NCBI RefSeq assembly: GCF_036053395.1
Contig: NZ_CP107942.1
Span: forward strand, 7,644,501-7,708,500
Direction of reading: 5' to 3'
Source of the DNA: Actinoplanes sp. NBC_00393
GTDB lineage: Bacteria; Actinomycetota; Actinomycetes; Mycobacteriales; Micromonosporaceae
DNA: 64,000 bases
Both the position numbers and the translations under genes were made by a program. This document shows, piece by piece, positions 31,552-39,752 of the stretch. How positions within the stretch are numbered: position 1 is the first letter of the stretch; each line of letters starts with the position of its first letter. A model generated the notes under the pieces. It was given only the letters and a program-made list of their open reading frames with translations. It searched no databases and had not been told where the DNA came from.

Positions 31552-31818
31552 GTTGCGGGGCACCGCGCGGGTTGCGGGGCACCGCGCGGGTTGCGGGGCA
31601 CCGCGCGGGTTGCGGGGCACCGCGCGGGTTGCGGGGCACCGCGCGGGTTGCGGGGCACCGCGCGGGTTGCGGGGCACCGCGCGGGTTGCGGGGCACCGCG
31701 CGGGTTGCGGGGCACCGCGCGGGTTGCGGGGCACCGCGCGGGTTGCGGGGCACCGCGCGGGTTGCGGGGCACCGCGTGGGTTGCGGGGCACGGCGTGGGT
31801 TGCGGGGCACCGCGCGCG
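31552..31818. repeat. 19-bp tandem repeat, 14 copies
   Basis: The unit GTTGCGGGGCACCGCGCGG recurs 14 times at exact 19-bp steps from 31552, with only two or three substitutions in the last units and one further degenerate copy at 31819. There are no spacers, so it is not a CRISPR array. Confidence 0.95.
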
Positions 31819-31940
31819 GTTGCGGGACGTTCTGCGGGTCCGCGTCGGCCGCATGTGGTGGACGCAAGGGCGCGCCCCGATCGCCTGCCACGGGGGAAGC
31901 GGGCGATAGGGGCGCGCACCCTGGAGCTTATCGAGGTGCG

Positions 31941-32285
31941 ATGACCGGCACAACGGTGCCTGGGCAAGATTGCCGTGTCGGTCCGAGCATCTCATCGATT
32001 CGGACATTAGCCTCTTATAACGCTTATCGGTTTAATCGATTCGCGAGGAATGCTCGATTATCGAGTCGGCAAGGCGACAGCAAATCGTTGCGGAAATCGG
32101 CGTAACGTCTTTGGCTTGTCCCTCGCGCCGCAGCTCAGCATGATGGCGGCCGACATCGGACTTCCGGGCACCAGCGGGTCAAATCCCCAGCCTCATCATT
32201 TCGTCCCCTTTCTAGGGATCAGTCGGTCGTCCCCCTTGTGAGTGATAAGTGCCAAGATCGCGATAAATGTTCTTAAGCTCGCCGC
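31941..32285 (+). promoter_or_regulatory. AT-richer upstream region of the Gly-rich/deacetylase operon
   Basis: The bases 31985-32065 are clearly AT-richer than the window. They carry a direct repeat ATCGATTCG (near 31993 and 32035) and a palindrome CTCGAT-T-ATCGAG at 32053-32065. Such features fit an operator or distant promoter of the gene starting at 32286. No sure -35/-10 pair was identified. Confidence 0.45.
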
Positions 32286-33263
32286 GTGACTTCGCAGGAA
32301 CCAGAAAACTCGCCAACCGCCGATACCGACGTGCCCGCCACGGAAGTGATCGTCGTGTCGACGCCCGCACCCGTGTTCGTCGACTCCACCGGGCGACGCA
32401 GCCGGATGCTGCGGCGCATCGCGCTGGCCTTCGGTGTCCTCGTCGTCGCTTACGGCGGGCTGGTCAGTGTCAGCCTGGCCGGAGGCCCGGTGAGTTCCAG
32501 CGCCGTGTTCCCGCTGCCCGGCCTGGAGGACGACGACGACCGGGACGAGCCCGAGCCGCAGCCCAAGCCCAGTCCCACGCCGGCGCCGACCACCAGCGCG
32601 CCGCCGCGGTTCGTTCCGGAGGCGCTGCAACGCCGTACCGAGAGCATCGGGCGGCGGCCCAGCGCGCCGGCTTCGCGGCCGGCCGGCAGCCCGTCGAAGT
32701 CGGCCAGCGCGAAACCGTCGGCCACCAAGAAGCCGTCGCCCTCGACGAGTAGGCCGCTGGAGTCGACGAGCACGCCGGCGTCGCCCAGCCCGTCGGCGAG
32801 CCCGTCCAAGCCACCCGTGCAGGAGCCGCCCGCCCCCGAGCCGCCAGTCGTCGACTCCGGCGGAACCGGAGGCGGAACCGGAGGCGGAACCGGAGGCGGA
32901 ACCGGAGGCGGAACCGGGACTGGGACCGGCGGCGGCTCCGGGACCGGCAGCGGCTCCGGAAGCGGAACCGGCGGCTCCGGAAGTGGGACCGGAGGAACCG
33001 GAGGCGGGACCGGAAGTGGATCCGGCACCGGCAGCGGCGCTGGAAGTGGGTCCGGCAGCGGAACTGGAACCGGGGGCAGTGGGACCGGGGCCGGAAGCGG
33101 CAGCGGAGGCGCTTCCGGCGGCAGCGGTGGCGGCGGCCAGGTGAGTGGCCCGGTCGCGCCCGTGCCACCGCCGACCGAATCCGGGGACACGAAGGCACCA
33201 GCCGAGCCGTCACCCGACGACGACCCCGCGGACAGCACGCCGCCGGCGAAGGTTGCGGCGTGA
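32286..33263 (+). CDS. Membrane-anchored Pro/Ser- and Gly-rich protein
   Basis: A 325-aa protein: 44 cytoplasmic residues, one TM (about 45-68, IALAFGVLVVAYGGLVSVSL), then a wholly low-complexity exterior. First comes a charged/Pro-rich part (EPEPQPKPSPTPAPTTS), then Ser/Lys/Pro, then about 90 residues of (G/S)GTG-type repeats, and finally VAPVPPPTESGDTKAPAEPS. No enzyme domain. Start GTG. It overlaps the deacetylase/GT2 gene by 4 bp, so both are co-translated; a wall-spanning or scaffold role for polysaccharide export is a guess. Confidence 0.8.
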   Translation: MTSQEPENSPTADTDVPATEVIVVSTPAPVFVDSTGRRSRMLRRIALAFGVLVVAYGGLVSVSLAGGPVSSSAVFPLPGLEDDDDRDEPEPQPKPSPTPAPTTSAPPRFVPEALQRRTESIGRRPSAPASRPAGSPSKSASAKPSATKKPSPSTSRPLESTSTPASPSPSASPSKPPVQEPPAPEPPVVDSGGTGGGTGGGTGGGTGGGTGTGTGGGSGTGSGSGSGTGGSGSGTGGTGGGTGSGSGTGSGAGSGSGSGTGTGGSGTGAGSGSGGASGGSGGGGQVSGPVAPVPPPTESGDTKAPAEPSPDDDPADSTPPAKVAA

Positions 33264-35686
33264 CCGGCGTACCCATCAGGCGCCGTGCCCGCAGCCGGCG
33301 GCGCATCCTGCCGCGCCCCCGTGTCATGCTCGGCACCCTGCTGATCGGGTTCTTCGTCGCGGTGCTGGTGGTGCAGGCCTACATCAACGCCGAGTTCAAG
33401 AGCGACCACGTCGCGTCCGAGGTCGGCGACCAGGCAGGCGTGCCGCAGACGATCCGGGAGGGCGGGCCGGTCATCAACACGACCGGCGGCCAGGAGAGCA
33501 CCAGCCGGCTGCCGGAGCGGACCATCGCGCTCACCTTCGACGACGGCCCGGATCCCGAGTGGACGCCGAAGATCCTCAAGGTGCTGCGGGACAACGACGC
33601 GCACGGGACGTTCTTCGTCGTCGGTTCGCAGGTGGCCCGTCGCCCGGAACTCACCAAGCAGATCGTGGCCGACGGCAATGAGCTCGGCCTGCACACCTTC
33701 ACCCACCCGAACATGCAGCGGCTCGCACCCTGGCGACGGGAGCTCGAGCTGTCGCAGAACCAGATGGCGATCGCCCGGGCCACCGGGGTGCGGACCAACC
33801 TGGCCCGGTTGCCGTACTCCTCGAAGAACGCCGCGATCGACGAGGTGAACTGGAAGATCGTCAAGGAGGTCGGCGCGCAGGGCTACCTCGTCGTGGTCAA
33901 CGACACGGACAGCCAGGACTGGCAGCGTCCCGGGGTCGAGCAGATCGTCCGTAACGCCACGCCGCCGAAGGACGAGTCGGCGATCATCCTGTTCCACGAC
34001 GCCGGCGGCGAGCGGTCGCAGACGGTGGCCGCTCTGGCCGAGTTCATCCCGAGGATGAAGGCTCGCGGCTACCGGTTCACCACCGTCACCGAGGGCCTCA
34101 ACCTCGGCATCAGCGCCAACGCCGCGGCCAAGGGTCGCGCCGAGAGCACTGAGACGGTTGCTCAGCTGCCGCTCAATCAGGACGCCCCGCACAGCGACGA
34201 GTGGCGCGGGCTGGCTCTGATCTGGACGGTACGGCTGGCCGACGGCATGGTCACCGTGATCGCCGGGCTCTTCATCGTGGTGGGTCTGCTGACGATCGGG
34301 CGTACCGCGCTGTTGCTTCTGCTGGCGACCCGGCATGCCCGGCAGCGCCGCAAGCGAAGCTGGCGCTGGGGCCCACCGGTCACCGACCCGGTGTCGGTGA
34401 TCGTGCCCGCCTACAACGAGAAGGAGGGCATCGAGGCCGCTGTCCGGTCGCTGGCCTGCGGCGACTACCCGGAGATCGAGGTGGTGGTGGTCGACGACGG
34501 GTCCACCGACGGCACCGCCGACCTGGTCGAGCGGATGGGCCTGCCGAACGTACGGGTGGTCCGCGTGCCCAACGGCGGCAAGCCGAACGCGCTGAACACC
34601 GGGGTGGCCCTGGCCCGGCACGACCTGATCGTCACGGTCGACGGCGACACCATCTTCGAGACCGACTCGATCCGGCGGCTGGTGCAGCCGTTCGCCGATC
34701 CGTCGGTGGGCGCGGTCGCCGGCAACGTGAAGGTCGGCAACCGGGGCACCATGGTCGCGCTCTGGCAGCACATCGAGTACGTGATCGGTTTCAACCTGGA
34801 CCGCCGCCTGTACGAGGTGCTCAACTGCATGCCGACCGTGCCCGGAGCGATCGGCGCGTTCCGGCGTGAGGCGCTCGCGCAGGTGGGCGGGGTCAGCGAC
34901 GAGACCCTGGCCGAGGACACCGACGTCACGATGGCGCTGTGCCGGGCCGGCTGGCGGGTCGTGTACGAGGAGAACGCCAAGGCCTGGACCGAAGCGCCGA
35001 CCACTCTGGAGCAGCTCTACCGCCAGCGGTACCGGTGGAGCTACGGAACCATGCAGGCGATGTGGAAGCACCGCCACGCGATCTTCGAGTCCGGTCCGTC
35101 GGGCCGCTTCGGCCGGGTCGGCCTGCCGTTCCTCGCCCTGTTCGGGGTGGCGCTGCCGATGCTCGCCCCGGTCGTCGACATCATGCTGGTCTACGGCCTG
35201 GTCTTCTGGAACCTGCAGGAGACCGTCGCGGCCTGGCTGGGCATGCTGGCGTTGCAGATGTTCACCGCGGCGGTGGCGTTCCGTTTCGACCGCGAGTCGA
35301 TGCGCCCGCTGCTGCGGTTGCCGTTGCAGCAGTTCGCCTACCGGCAGTTGATGTACCTCGTGCTGCTCCAGTCGGCCACCACCGCGCTGACCGGCGGCCG
35401 GCTGCGCTGGCACAAGCTCAACCGGGCCGGGCTGGCCCCACGCTCGCCCAGCCCGGAGCCGACCCCACCGGCCGGCGCCGGTGTCGGGCCGGCGCTCGAC
35501 ACCTGGCCGCCGGCCCGGCAGGACATCCCGCCCTCCTATCCGCGGTCGCCGGTCGGCCGGGCGGTGGCCCCGCCCGTCGTGCCGGTCCAGCCGCGGCACT
35601 CCGCGGAGCTTCCGTCCGCCGGCTCAGCCCCGGCGGACTACGGCCCGGTGCGCGCCGGGTGGACACCCGACGACCGCGCCGGGTGA
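33260..35686 (+). CDS. Bifunctional polysaccharide deacetylase / family 2 glycosyltransferase
   Basis: An 808-aa membrane fusion. TM at 24-42; extracytoplasmic NodB domain (about 85-285) with TFDDGPD (D94/D95), HTFTH (H145, H149), RLPY (R183) and LFHD (H246), so metal and catalytic residues look complete. TM near 325-357. Then a cytoplasmic processive GT2 domain with VVDDGS (410-415), DGD (461-463), AEDTD (551-555) and QRYRW (589-593), and C-terminal TM segments. A Pro-rich tail ends it. The order suits an enzyme that polymerises a beta-linked amino sugar and deacetylates it outside, as in poly-GlcNAc or chitooligosaccharide systems; the polymer itself is unknown. Confidence 0.92.
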   Translation: MTGVPIRRRARSRRRILPRPRVMLGTLLIGFFVAVLVVQAYINAEFKSDHVASEVGDQAGVPQTIREGGPVINTTGGQESTSRLPERTIALTFDDGPDPEWTPKILKVLRDNDAHGTFFVVGSQVARRPELTKQIVADGNELGLHTFTHPNMQRLAPWRRELELSQNQMAIARATGVRTNLARLPYSSKNAAIDEVNWKIVKEVGAQGYLVVVNDTDSQDWQRPGVEQIVRNATPPKDESAIILFHDAGGERSQTVAALAEFIPRMKARGYRFTTVTEGLNLGISANAAAKGRAESTETVAQLPLNQDAPHSDEWRGLALIWTVRLADGMVTVIAGLFIVVGLLTIGRTALLLLLATRHARQRRKRSWRWGPPVTDPVSVIVPAYNEKEGIEAAVRSLACGDYPEIEVVVVDDGSTDGTADLVERMGLPNVRVVRVPNGGKPNALNTGVALARHDLIVTVDGDTIFETDSIRRLVQPFADPSVGAVAGNVKVGNRGTMVALWQHIEYVIGFNLDRRLYEVLNCMPTVPGAIGAFRREALAQVGGVSDETLAEDTDVTMALCRAGWRVVYEENAKAWTEAPTTLEQLYRQRYRWSYGTMQAMWKHRHAIFESGPSGRFGRVGLPFLALFGVALPMLAPVVDIMLVYGLVFWNLQETVAAWLGMLALQMFTAAVAFRFDRESMRPLLRLPLQQFAYRQLMYLVLLQSATTALTGGRLRWHKLNRAGLAPRSPSPEPTPPAGAGVGPALDTWPPARQDIPPSYPRSPVGRAVAPPVVPVQPRHSAELPSAGSAPADYGPVRAGWTPDDRAG

Positions 35687-35739
35687 ACGCGCCGGCCCGG
35701 ACCCCACTGTGCAGCCGGTCGGGGTCCGGGCCGGCGGAC

Positions 35740-36984
35740 TCAGGCGATGGCGAGGTCGCGGATCAGCTCGGTCGGGTTCATCTGCGCGTACGGAAAGACC
35801 ACATGCAACGACGTGCCGTCGCCGGGCCGGTCGGAAAGGGCGACGGTGGCATGGTGCGCATCCAGGATTCGCTTGGCGACGGCCAGGCCACGATCCGGGC
35901 CGGGTACGTCAGCCGGGTTCGCAATCGCGCCGTAGTACAGGTGCGGGAACAGGTCGGGCCGCATACCGTCGGGCAGGTCCATGTCGTCCAGGCGTACCGT
36001 CGGGCCCGACTCCATCTCCGTGCCCACCCGGACCCGGCCGCCCTCCGGCGTGTATTTGACCGCGGCGAAGAGCAGGTGTGTCAGCACCTGTTCGAGCCGG
36101 ACCGGGTCGGCGATGATCGGCAGCGACGGGCCGCCGGCCTGGTTGAGGATCCAGATGTGCTTGCTGGCGGCGATCGGCCGGACCGCCTCCACCGCCCGCT
36201 GCGTGACCCGGGTCAGGTCGCACTGCCGCATGTGCAGGCTGTCGCCGCCCAGACCGGCCTCGGCCATCGTGGTGAGGTGGTCGATCAGCTCACGGAAGCC
36301 CCGGCAGTGCGCTGCGGTGGCCCGGGCCACCAGGTCCGCCATCTCGGCGTCGTGGAAACCGGTGTCACCGAGCCGCTCCAGGTACGCCGACATCAGCCGC
36401 AGCGACGACCGAAGCTCCCCGCCCACCAGACCGGCCAGGTCGTCCTTACGGCGTTCCAGCTCCTGGAGCCGGGCCGTGGTGTTGGCGAGCGCGAAGGCGT
36501 ACCGTCGCAGCTCCAACTGGGCCGTGACCTGCCTGGCCAGCGCACGCAGCGCCTGCTGTTGCTCCATGTCCAGCCGGCGCGGCTCGTTGTCGAGCACGCA
36601 GAGCGTGCCCAGCGCGAACCCGTCGGTGGTCAGCAGCGGCGCCCCGGCATAGAACCGGACGCCGTCCGAGGCGGTCACCGCGGGATTGTCGGCGAACCGG
36701 GCGTCCTCCCGGGCGTCCGGCACCACCAGCAGGTCCCGGCCGAGGATCGCGTGAGCGCAGAAGGACGCGTCCCGTGAGGTCTCGGCGAGCTCCGTTCCGG
36801 TGCTCGCCTTGGCCCACTGCCGGTCGGCGTCGACCAGGCTGACCATCGCCATCGGCGCCTCGCAGACGCCGGCCGCCAGGGCCACGATGTCGTCGAAGTC
36901 CTTCTCGGGCGGGCTGTCGAGGATGTCGAGGGAGTAGAGCGCCGCCAAGCGCTCGATCTCGTTGTCGGGCAGGGGTGCTTTCAT
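35740..36984 (-). CDS. GAF-domain protein with degenerate histidine-kinase core
   Basis: A 414-aa cytoplasmic protein. The start ATG is set by GGAGGTG about 6 nt upstream. A GAF domain covers about 20-160 (RLAALYSLDILDSPPEKDFD, FYAGAPLLTTDGFALGTLCV), as in phytochrome-like redox or light sensors. The rest follows the histidine kinase plan but lacks key residues. The H box reads GGELRSSL, with Gly189 where His is expected, and the N box reads LTHLLFAAVKYTP, with Ala308 for the Mg-binding Asn. A G2-like GPDRGLAVAKRILDAHHATV remains. It is probably a non-kinase sensor or adaptor; the missing residues are seen, the loss of activity is inferred. Confidence 0.8.
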   Translation of the reverse strand: MKAPLPDNEIERLAALYSLDILDSPPEKDFDDIVALAAGVCEAPMAMVSLVDADRQWAKASTGTELAETSRDASFCAHAILGRDLLVVPDAREDARFADNPAVTASDGVRFYAGAPLLTTDGFALGTLCVLDNEPRRLDMEQQQALRALARQVTAQLELRRYAFALANTTARLQELERRKDDLAGLVGGELRSSLRLMSAYLERLGDTGFHDAEMADLVARATAAHCRGFRELIDHLTTMAEAGLGGDSLHMRQCDLTRVTQRAVEAVRPIAASKHIWILNQAGGPSLPIIADPVRLEQVLTHLLFAAVKYTPEGGRVRVGTEMESGPTVRLDDMDLPDGMRPDLFPHLYYGAIANPADVPGPDRGLAVAKRILDAHHATVALSDRPGDGTSLHVVFPYAQMNPTELIRDLAIA

Positions 36985-37106
36985 GTGGGTCACCTCCGAG
37001 ACTTGCTCCAGAGATACCACCCAAAAGTAGCTATTTTCACGTTTTGCGTAGACTGAACGGCTGACCGCGCGCCGGTGTGACGTATCGGGCTCTGCAACCA
37101 AGATTT

Positions 37107-37122
37107 ATACGTCCGGTCGTAT
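37107..37122 (+). promoter_or_regulatory. Inverted repeat, candidate operator
   Basis: ATACG-TCCGGT-CGTAT is a 5-bp inverted repeat with a 6-bp centre in the divergent region between the GAF protein and the DUF2199 gene, 11 bp before the DUF2199 start. TetR-type operators often have this ATACG/CGTAT form. The binding regulator is unknown. Confidence 0.4.
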
Positions 37123-37133
37123 GCTTCGCGCCC

Positions 37134-37646
37134 ATGAGCACCGAAAAGTTCGCCTGCGGCATCTGCGGAGCAATGCACAGCGGCCCGCCGCTCAGCTTCG
37201 CCGCGACCGCGCCGGACTACTGGCAGCCGGAGATGGCGAACGACTCCGCCTGCCTGCTGGACTCCGACCTGTGCGTCATCTCCGGCGAGCAGTTCTTCGT
37301 CCGCGGCCTCATCGAACTGCCGGTGTGGGAGACCGGGGAGGTCTTCACCTGGAGCATGTGGGTCTCCCTCAGCCGACCCAACTTCACCCGCGCCGTCGAC
37401 GTCTGGGAGCAGGCCGGCAGAGAAACGGAGCCGCCCTACTTCGGCTGGCTTTCCAACGCCATTGCGGGGTACGAGCCGACGACGCTCAACCTCAAGACAA
37501 ATGTCCACACCCGGCCGGTCGGGCAGTTGCCGTACATCGAACTCGAGCCGACCGACCACCCGCTCGCCGTGGACCAGCGGGCCGGCCTGACCCTGACCCG
37601 GGTCAAGGAGATCGCCGCGTTCCACCTGCACCGCACGGACGCCTAG
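37134..37646 (+). CDS. DUF2199 domain protein
   Basis: A 170-aa soluble protein of the DUF2199 family. The N-terminal CGICGAMHSGPPLSFAATAPDYW is the family hallmark and has a CxxC pair that could bind zinc. DLCVISGEQFFVRGLIELPV and GEVFTWSMWVSLS follow as expected. Function of the family is unknown. ATG start; divergent to the GAF protein. Confidence 0.88.
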   Translation: MSTEKFACGICGAMHSGPPLSFAATAPDYWQPEMANDSACLLDSDLCVISGEQFFVRGLIELPVWETGEVFTWSMWVSLSRPNFTRAVDVWEQAGRETEPPYFGWLSNAIAGYEPTTLNLKTNVHTRPVGQLPYIELEPTDHPLAVDQRAGLTLTRVKEIAAFHLHRTDA

Positions 37647-37762
37647 CACTCGCTGAACGCCGAAATAACTCCGCCGGTTCACCGCCACCAGGAAGTTCGC
37701 GGCACCTGACAACGAGGCATCAACGGCGGTAATGATCTTCGTCGATTGTTACCGTTCCGGCC

Positions 37763-38125
37763 ATGGCGAGGAAGAACAACCCCAAGGTTCGACGCGGTAC
37801 GCCCGAGGAGCACAGAGCAGCCGCAGCCGAGTACGAGGCTGCTGTCGGCCGGCTCCAGCGGTCCGCGTACTGGAACCTACGGACTCGTATCGCCAACGTC
37901 AGCATCGTCCTGGGACTGCTCTCGCTCGTCGTGGTCGCAAGTGGTGGAGCCGACGGAGCACGGCTGGCCCCGACGCTTGTCTGCGCGATCGCCGGCGTCT
38001 GCGGGGCGGGGGTCTACTTCAGCCGGCCCTACCCGGCGTTGACCCGCCGGCTGCTCATCGCGTCGGTCACGCTAACCGTCCTCGGCGTAATAGCCCTGGT
38101 CATCGTCGTGGGTGCCGGCAAATGA
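37763..38125 (+). CDS. Small three-TM membrane protein of the WXG cassette
   Basis: A 120-aa protein. The N-terminus is a charged helix (about 1-38: RRGTPEEHRAAAAEYEAAVG) and three TM segments follow (about 44-62, 66-86 and 97-117). No family is recognised. It is first in a three-gene overlapping cassette: its stop overlaps the start of the WXG protein (ATGA). Codon use is slightly less GC-biased than in the window backbone. Confidence 0.7.
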   Translation: MARKNNPKVRRGTPEEHRAAAAEYEAAVGRLQRSAYWNLRTRIANVSIVLGLLSLVVVASGGADGARLAPTLVCAIAGVCGAGVYFSRPYPALTRRLLIASVTLTVLGVIALVIVVGAGK

Positions 38126-39225
38126 CAACCCTCACGGTTGAGCCTCCCGCTTTGTCCGCCTATGCAGATCAGGTGGACCGGGTTCGCTTCGACTCAACGG
38201 TCATCAACGGCTACATCGCCAAGAACGCGGAAGGGGGAACCGGCGGGGAGCTCTTCTCTTTCGCCCAGGAGGGGAACCTGCAGGCGCTACAGACGATTGA
38301 GAACACCTTCACGCGGCTCCAGTGCCTGTTGGAGGCTTCAGCCCCCGAGTTGCGCAGCGCGGCCGCCTACTACCGGGAGACCGTTCACGCAGCGGCAACG
38401 AGTCTGGACCAGGCACTACCTTCGAATCTCGGCCAATGCCCCACAGCTCTCGAGCAGGAGATCGCCGCCAATGCCTGCGAGCCCGGCCTGTTCCGCGACA
38501 GCCGAGCTCCCGAGAACCATCTACTTCCGCCCGGTGAACCGCCAAATTCACCCAACAAGTTCGCATTCATGGACTACATCAGCCCAGCATCGTGGTTGAT
38601 GAAGGGCCTCGACGTCATCTTTGGCTTCGATCCCATCGCCGAGTTGCAGAACAAGATGTTCGGCGACTGGGAAATCTTCGCGAAGATGCCAGAGGTACTG
38701 GCCAACGCGAGTGCAGCGCTCCACGACACCGCCGCGAACCTCCAGTCGGGAGCCACCCAACTGGGCGACAGGTGGCAAGGCAATGCTGGAGGATCGGCGT
38801 ACCAGTACTTCAGCAATCTTGCTACGGCAATGGATGGAATTCGCCCGTCGCTCGAGGAGATCGGCCGTTCATACCGGACCATGTCCGACGCCGTCTGGGC
38901 CGCCGGCGAAGCGATAGGCGGAACGCTCAAAGCAATGATTGACGCGGCAATCATCTCGGCGATGGCCTTCTACGCCGGCACCGCAACAGCCGCCAGCGGC
39001 GTGGGTTTGGGTGTCGGCTACACCCTCGCGGCCGTACAGGCAGCCAACGTGCTGAAGCTGTGGGCCGACACGATGAAGTTCGTGCAGAACGCCAACGCTG
39101 CGATCATGGCTTTCCGGGCGGCTCTCAACCAGGGACTCAGCGATCTCGAGTCAGTCGAGATGCCGGTCCTCGGCGGCGGAGCCGGATACGACCATCCTTT
39201 GGCGGGAGCCGGCGCCCGTGCCTGA
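38122..39225 (+). CDS. WXG-motif protein, putative type VII secretion substrate
   Basis: A 367-aa mainly helical protein. Residues 10-100 look like an ESX-type helical hairpin without the tryptophan motif. Residues 185-290 form a second one with the turn WQG at 218-220 (GDRWQGNAGGSAYQYFSNL), as in WXG100 proteins. A Gly/Ala hydrophobic stretch (about 280-330) and an amphipathic C-terminus follow. No toxin domain is seen. The length and the two-module design differ from the 100-aa WXG100 standard and resemble longer actinomycete ESX/LXG-like substrates. A secretion gene set is not present in the window. Confidence 0.7.
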   Translation: MTTLTVEPPALSAYADQVDRVRFDSTVINGYIAKNAEGGTGGELFSFAQEGNLQALQTIENTFTRLQCLLEASAPELRSAAAYYRETVHAAATSLDQALPSNLGQCPTALEQEIAANACEPGLFRDSRAPENHLLPPGEPPNSPNKFAFMDYISPASWLMKGLDVIFGFDPIAELQNKMFGDWEIFAKMPEVLANASAALHDTAANLQSGATQLGDRWQGNAGGSAYQYFSNLATAMDGIRPSLEEIGRSYRTMSDAVWAAGEAIGGTLKAMIDAAIISAMAFYAGTATAASGVGLGVGYTLAAVQAANVLKLWADTMKFVQNANAAIMAFRAALNQGLSDLESVEMPVLGGGAGYDHPLAGAGARA

Positions 39226-39502
39226 CCACATTCTTGAGTTGGCGCACGGCAACGCTCGCGTCGCTGAAGCGATCCGCCAGATACTCAGCACAATGGCCGA
39301 AAGCGGCAGCGAGAAGATGCGCGAGATGGCCCGCGACGCTCTCGCCGGCGCTCCGCTTCGCGAGTTGGCGCTCAGCAGCGTTTACGGCGACGAACTCGGC
39401 GAAGCCTTCGGCCGCGGATGGGCGAGGTGCCAGGCCTTGTCCGCGTCCGAGCGGGCCGATCTCGCCGAAGCCGGCAAAGATCAGTTCGGCGAAATGATCT
39501 AG
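39218..39502 (+). CDS. Small helical hypothetical protein of the WXG cassette
   Basis: A 94-aa soluble protein predicted to be helical (VAEAIRQILSTMAESGSEKM, LSASERADLAEAGKDQF). It overlaps the end of the WXG gene by 8 bp, so the three genes are coupled. Its size and place would suit a chaperone, partner or immunity-like protein, but nothing in the sequence proves this. GTG start. A hairpin follows at 39552-39575. Confidence 0.65.
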   Translation: MPDHILELAHGNARVAEAIRQILSTMAESGSEKMREMARDALAGAPLRELALSSVYGDELGEAFGRGWARCQALSASERADLAEAGKDQFGEMI

Positions 39503-39551
39503 TAGGCGTCGATCTGGTCCAGCTCAGATCGTGCAAGGCCCAGAACCATCA

Positions 39552-39575
39552 ACGGCCAGCGTTTCCGCTGGCCGT
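39552..39575. terminator. Hairpin between the WXG cassette and tRNA-Ala
   Basis: ACGGCCAGC and GCTGGCCGT form a perfect 9-bp stem with loop GTTTCC. It lies downstream of both the cassette (plus strand) and tRNA-Ala (minus strand). Confidence 0.65.
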
Positions 39576-39585
39576 CGTGTGTGGG

Positions 39586-39659
39586 TGGAGCTGAGGGGAT
39601 TTGAACCCCTGACCCCCTCGATGCGAACGAGGTGCGCTACCAGTCTGCGCCACAGCCCC
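39586..39659 (-). tRNA. tRNA-Ala (anticodon CGC)
   Basis: The minus strand folds into a full cloverleaf: acceptor GGGGCTG/CAGCTCC, D stem GCGC/GCGC, anticodon stem CCTCG/CGAGG with loop TTCGCAT (anticodon CGC), and T arm AGGGG-TTCAAAT-CCCCT. The encoded 3' end is followed by CCC, not CCA. Its 3' end faces the WXG cassette 84 bp away. Confidence 0.95.
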
Positions 39660-39752
39660 TTACTTCCTCGGCGATTACCTCACCGTGGAACCGCAGCAAG
39701 GCTAACAGGTCGGCGAACCGCCCCGCGAACCGACCCCACAAGATCAGCACAC

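Larger units (their letters stand above)
30751..32285. other. 1.5-kb gene-free region with tandem arrays
   Basis: Several open frames cross this stretch, but they are made of repeats and run on both strands with equal quality, so no gene is called. It holds a 63-bp array (31080-31370), a 19-bp array (31552-31818) and, at 31941-32285, an AT-richer part that is probably the upstream regulatory region of the Gly-rich protein gene. Confidence 0.75.

Noticed and set aside
31080..31818. CRISPR array
   Set aside because: Units are directly adjacent, without unique spacers, and no cas gene is present.
31537..32105. Long open frames over the 19-bp array on both strands, with 19-aa repeats
   Set aside because: A 19-bp unit without stops gives open frames in every phase. 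Quality is equal on both strands, and there is no ribosome binding site and no unique domain.
38122..39502. Polymorphic toxin and immunity pair
   Set aside because: No known toxin domain in the WXG protein; a claim of toxicity cannot be supported from the sequence.
37647..39585. att-type direct repeat of the tRNA-Ala 3' end
   Set aside because: No second copy of the tRNA end was found on the far side of the WXG cassette by eye, so integration remains only a suggestion.
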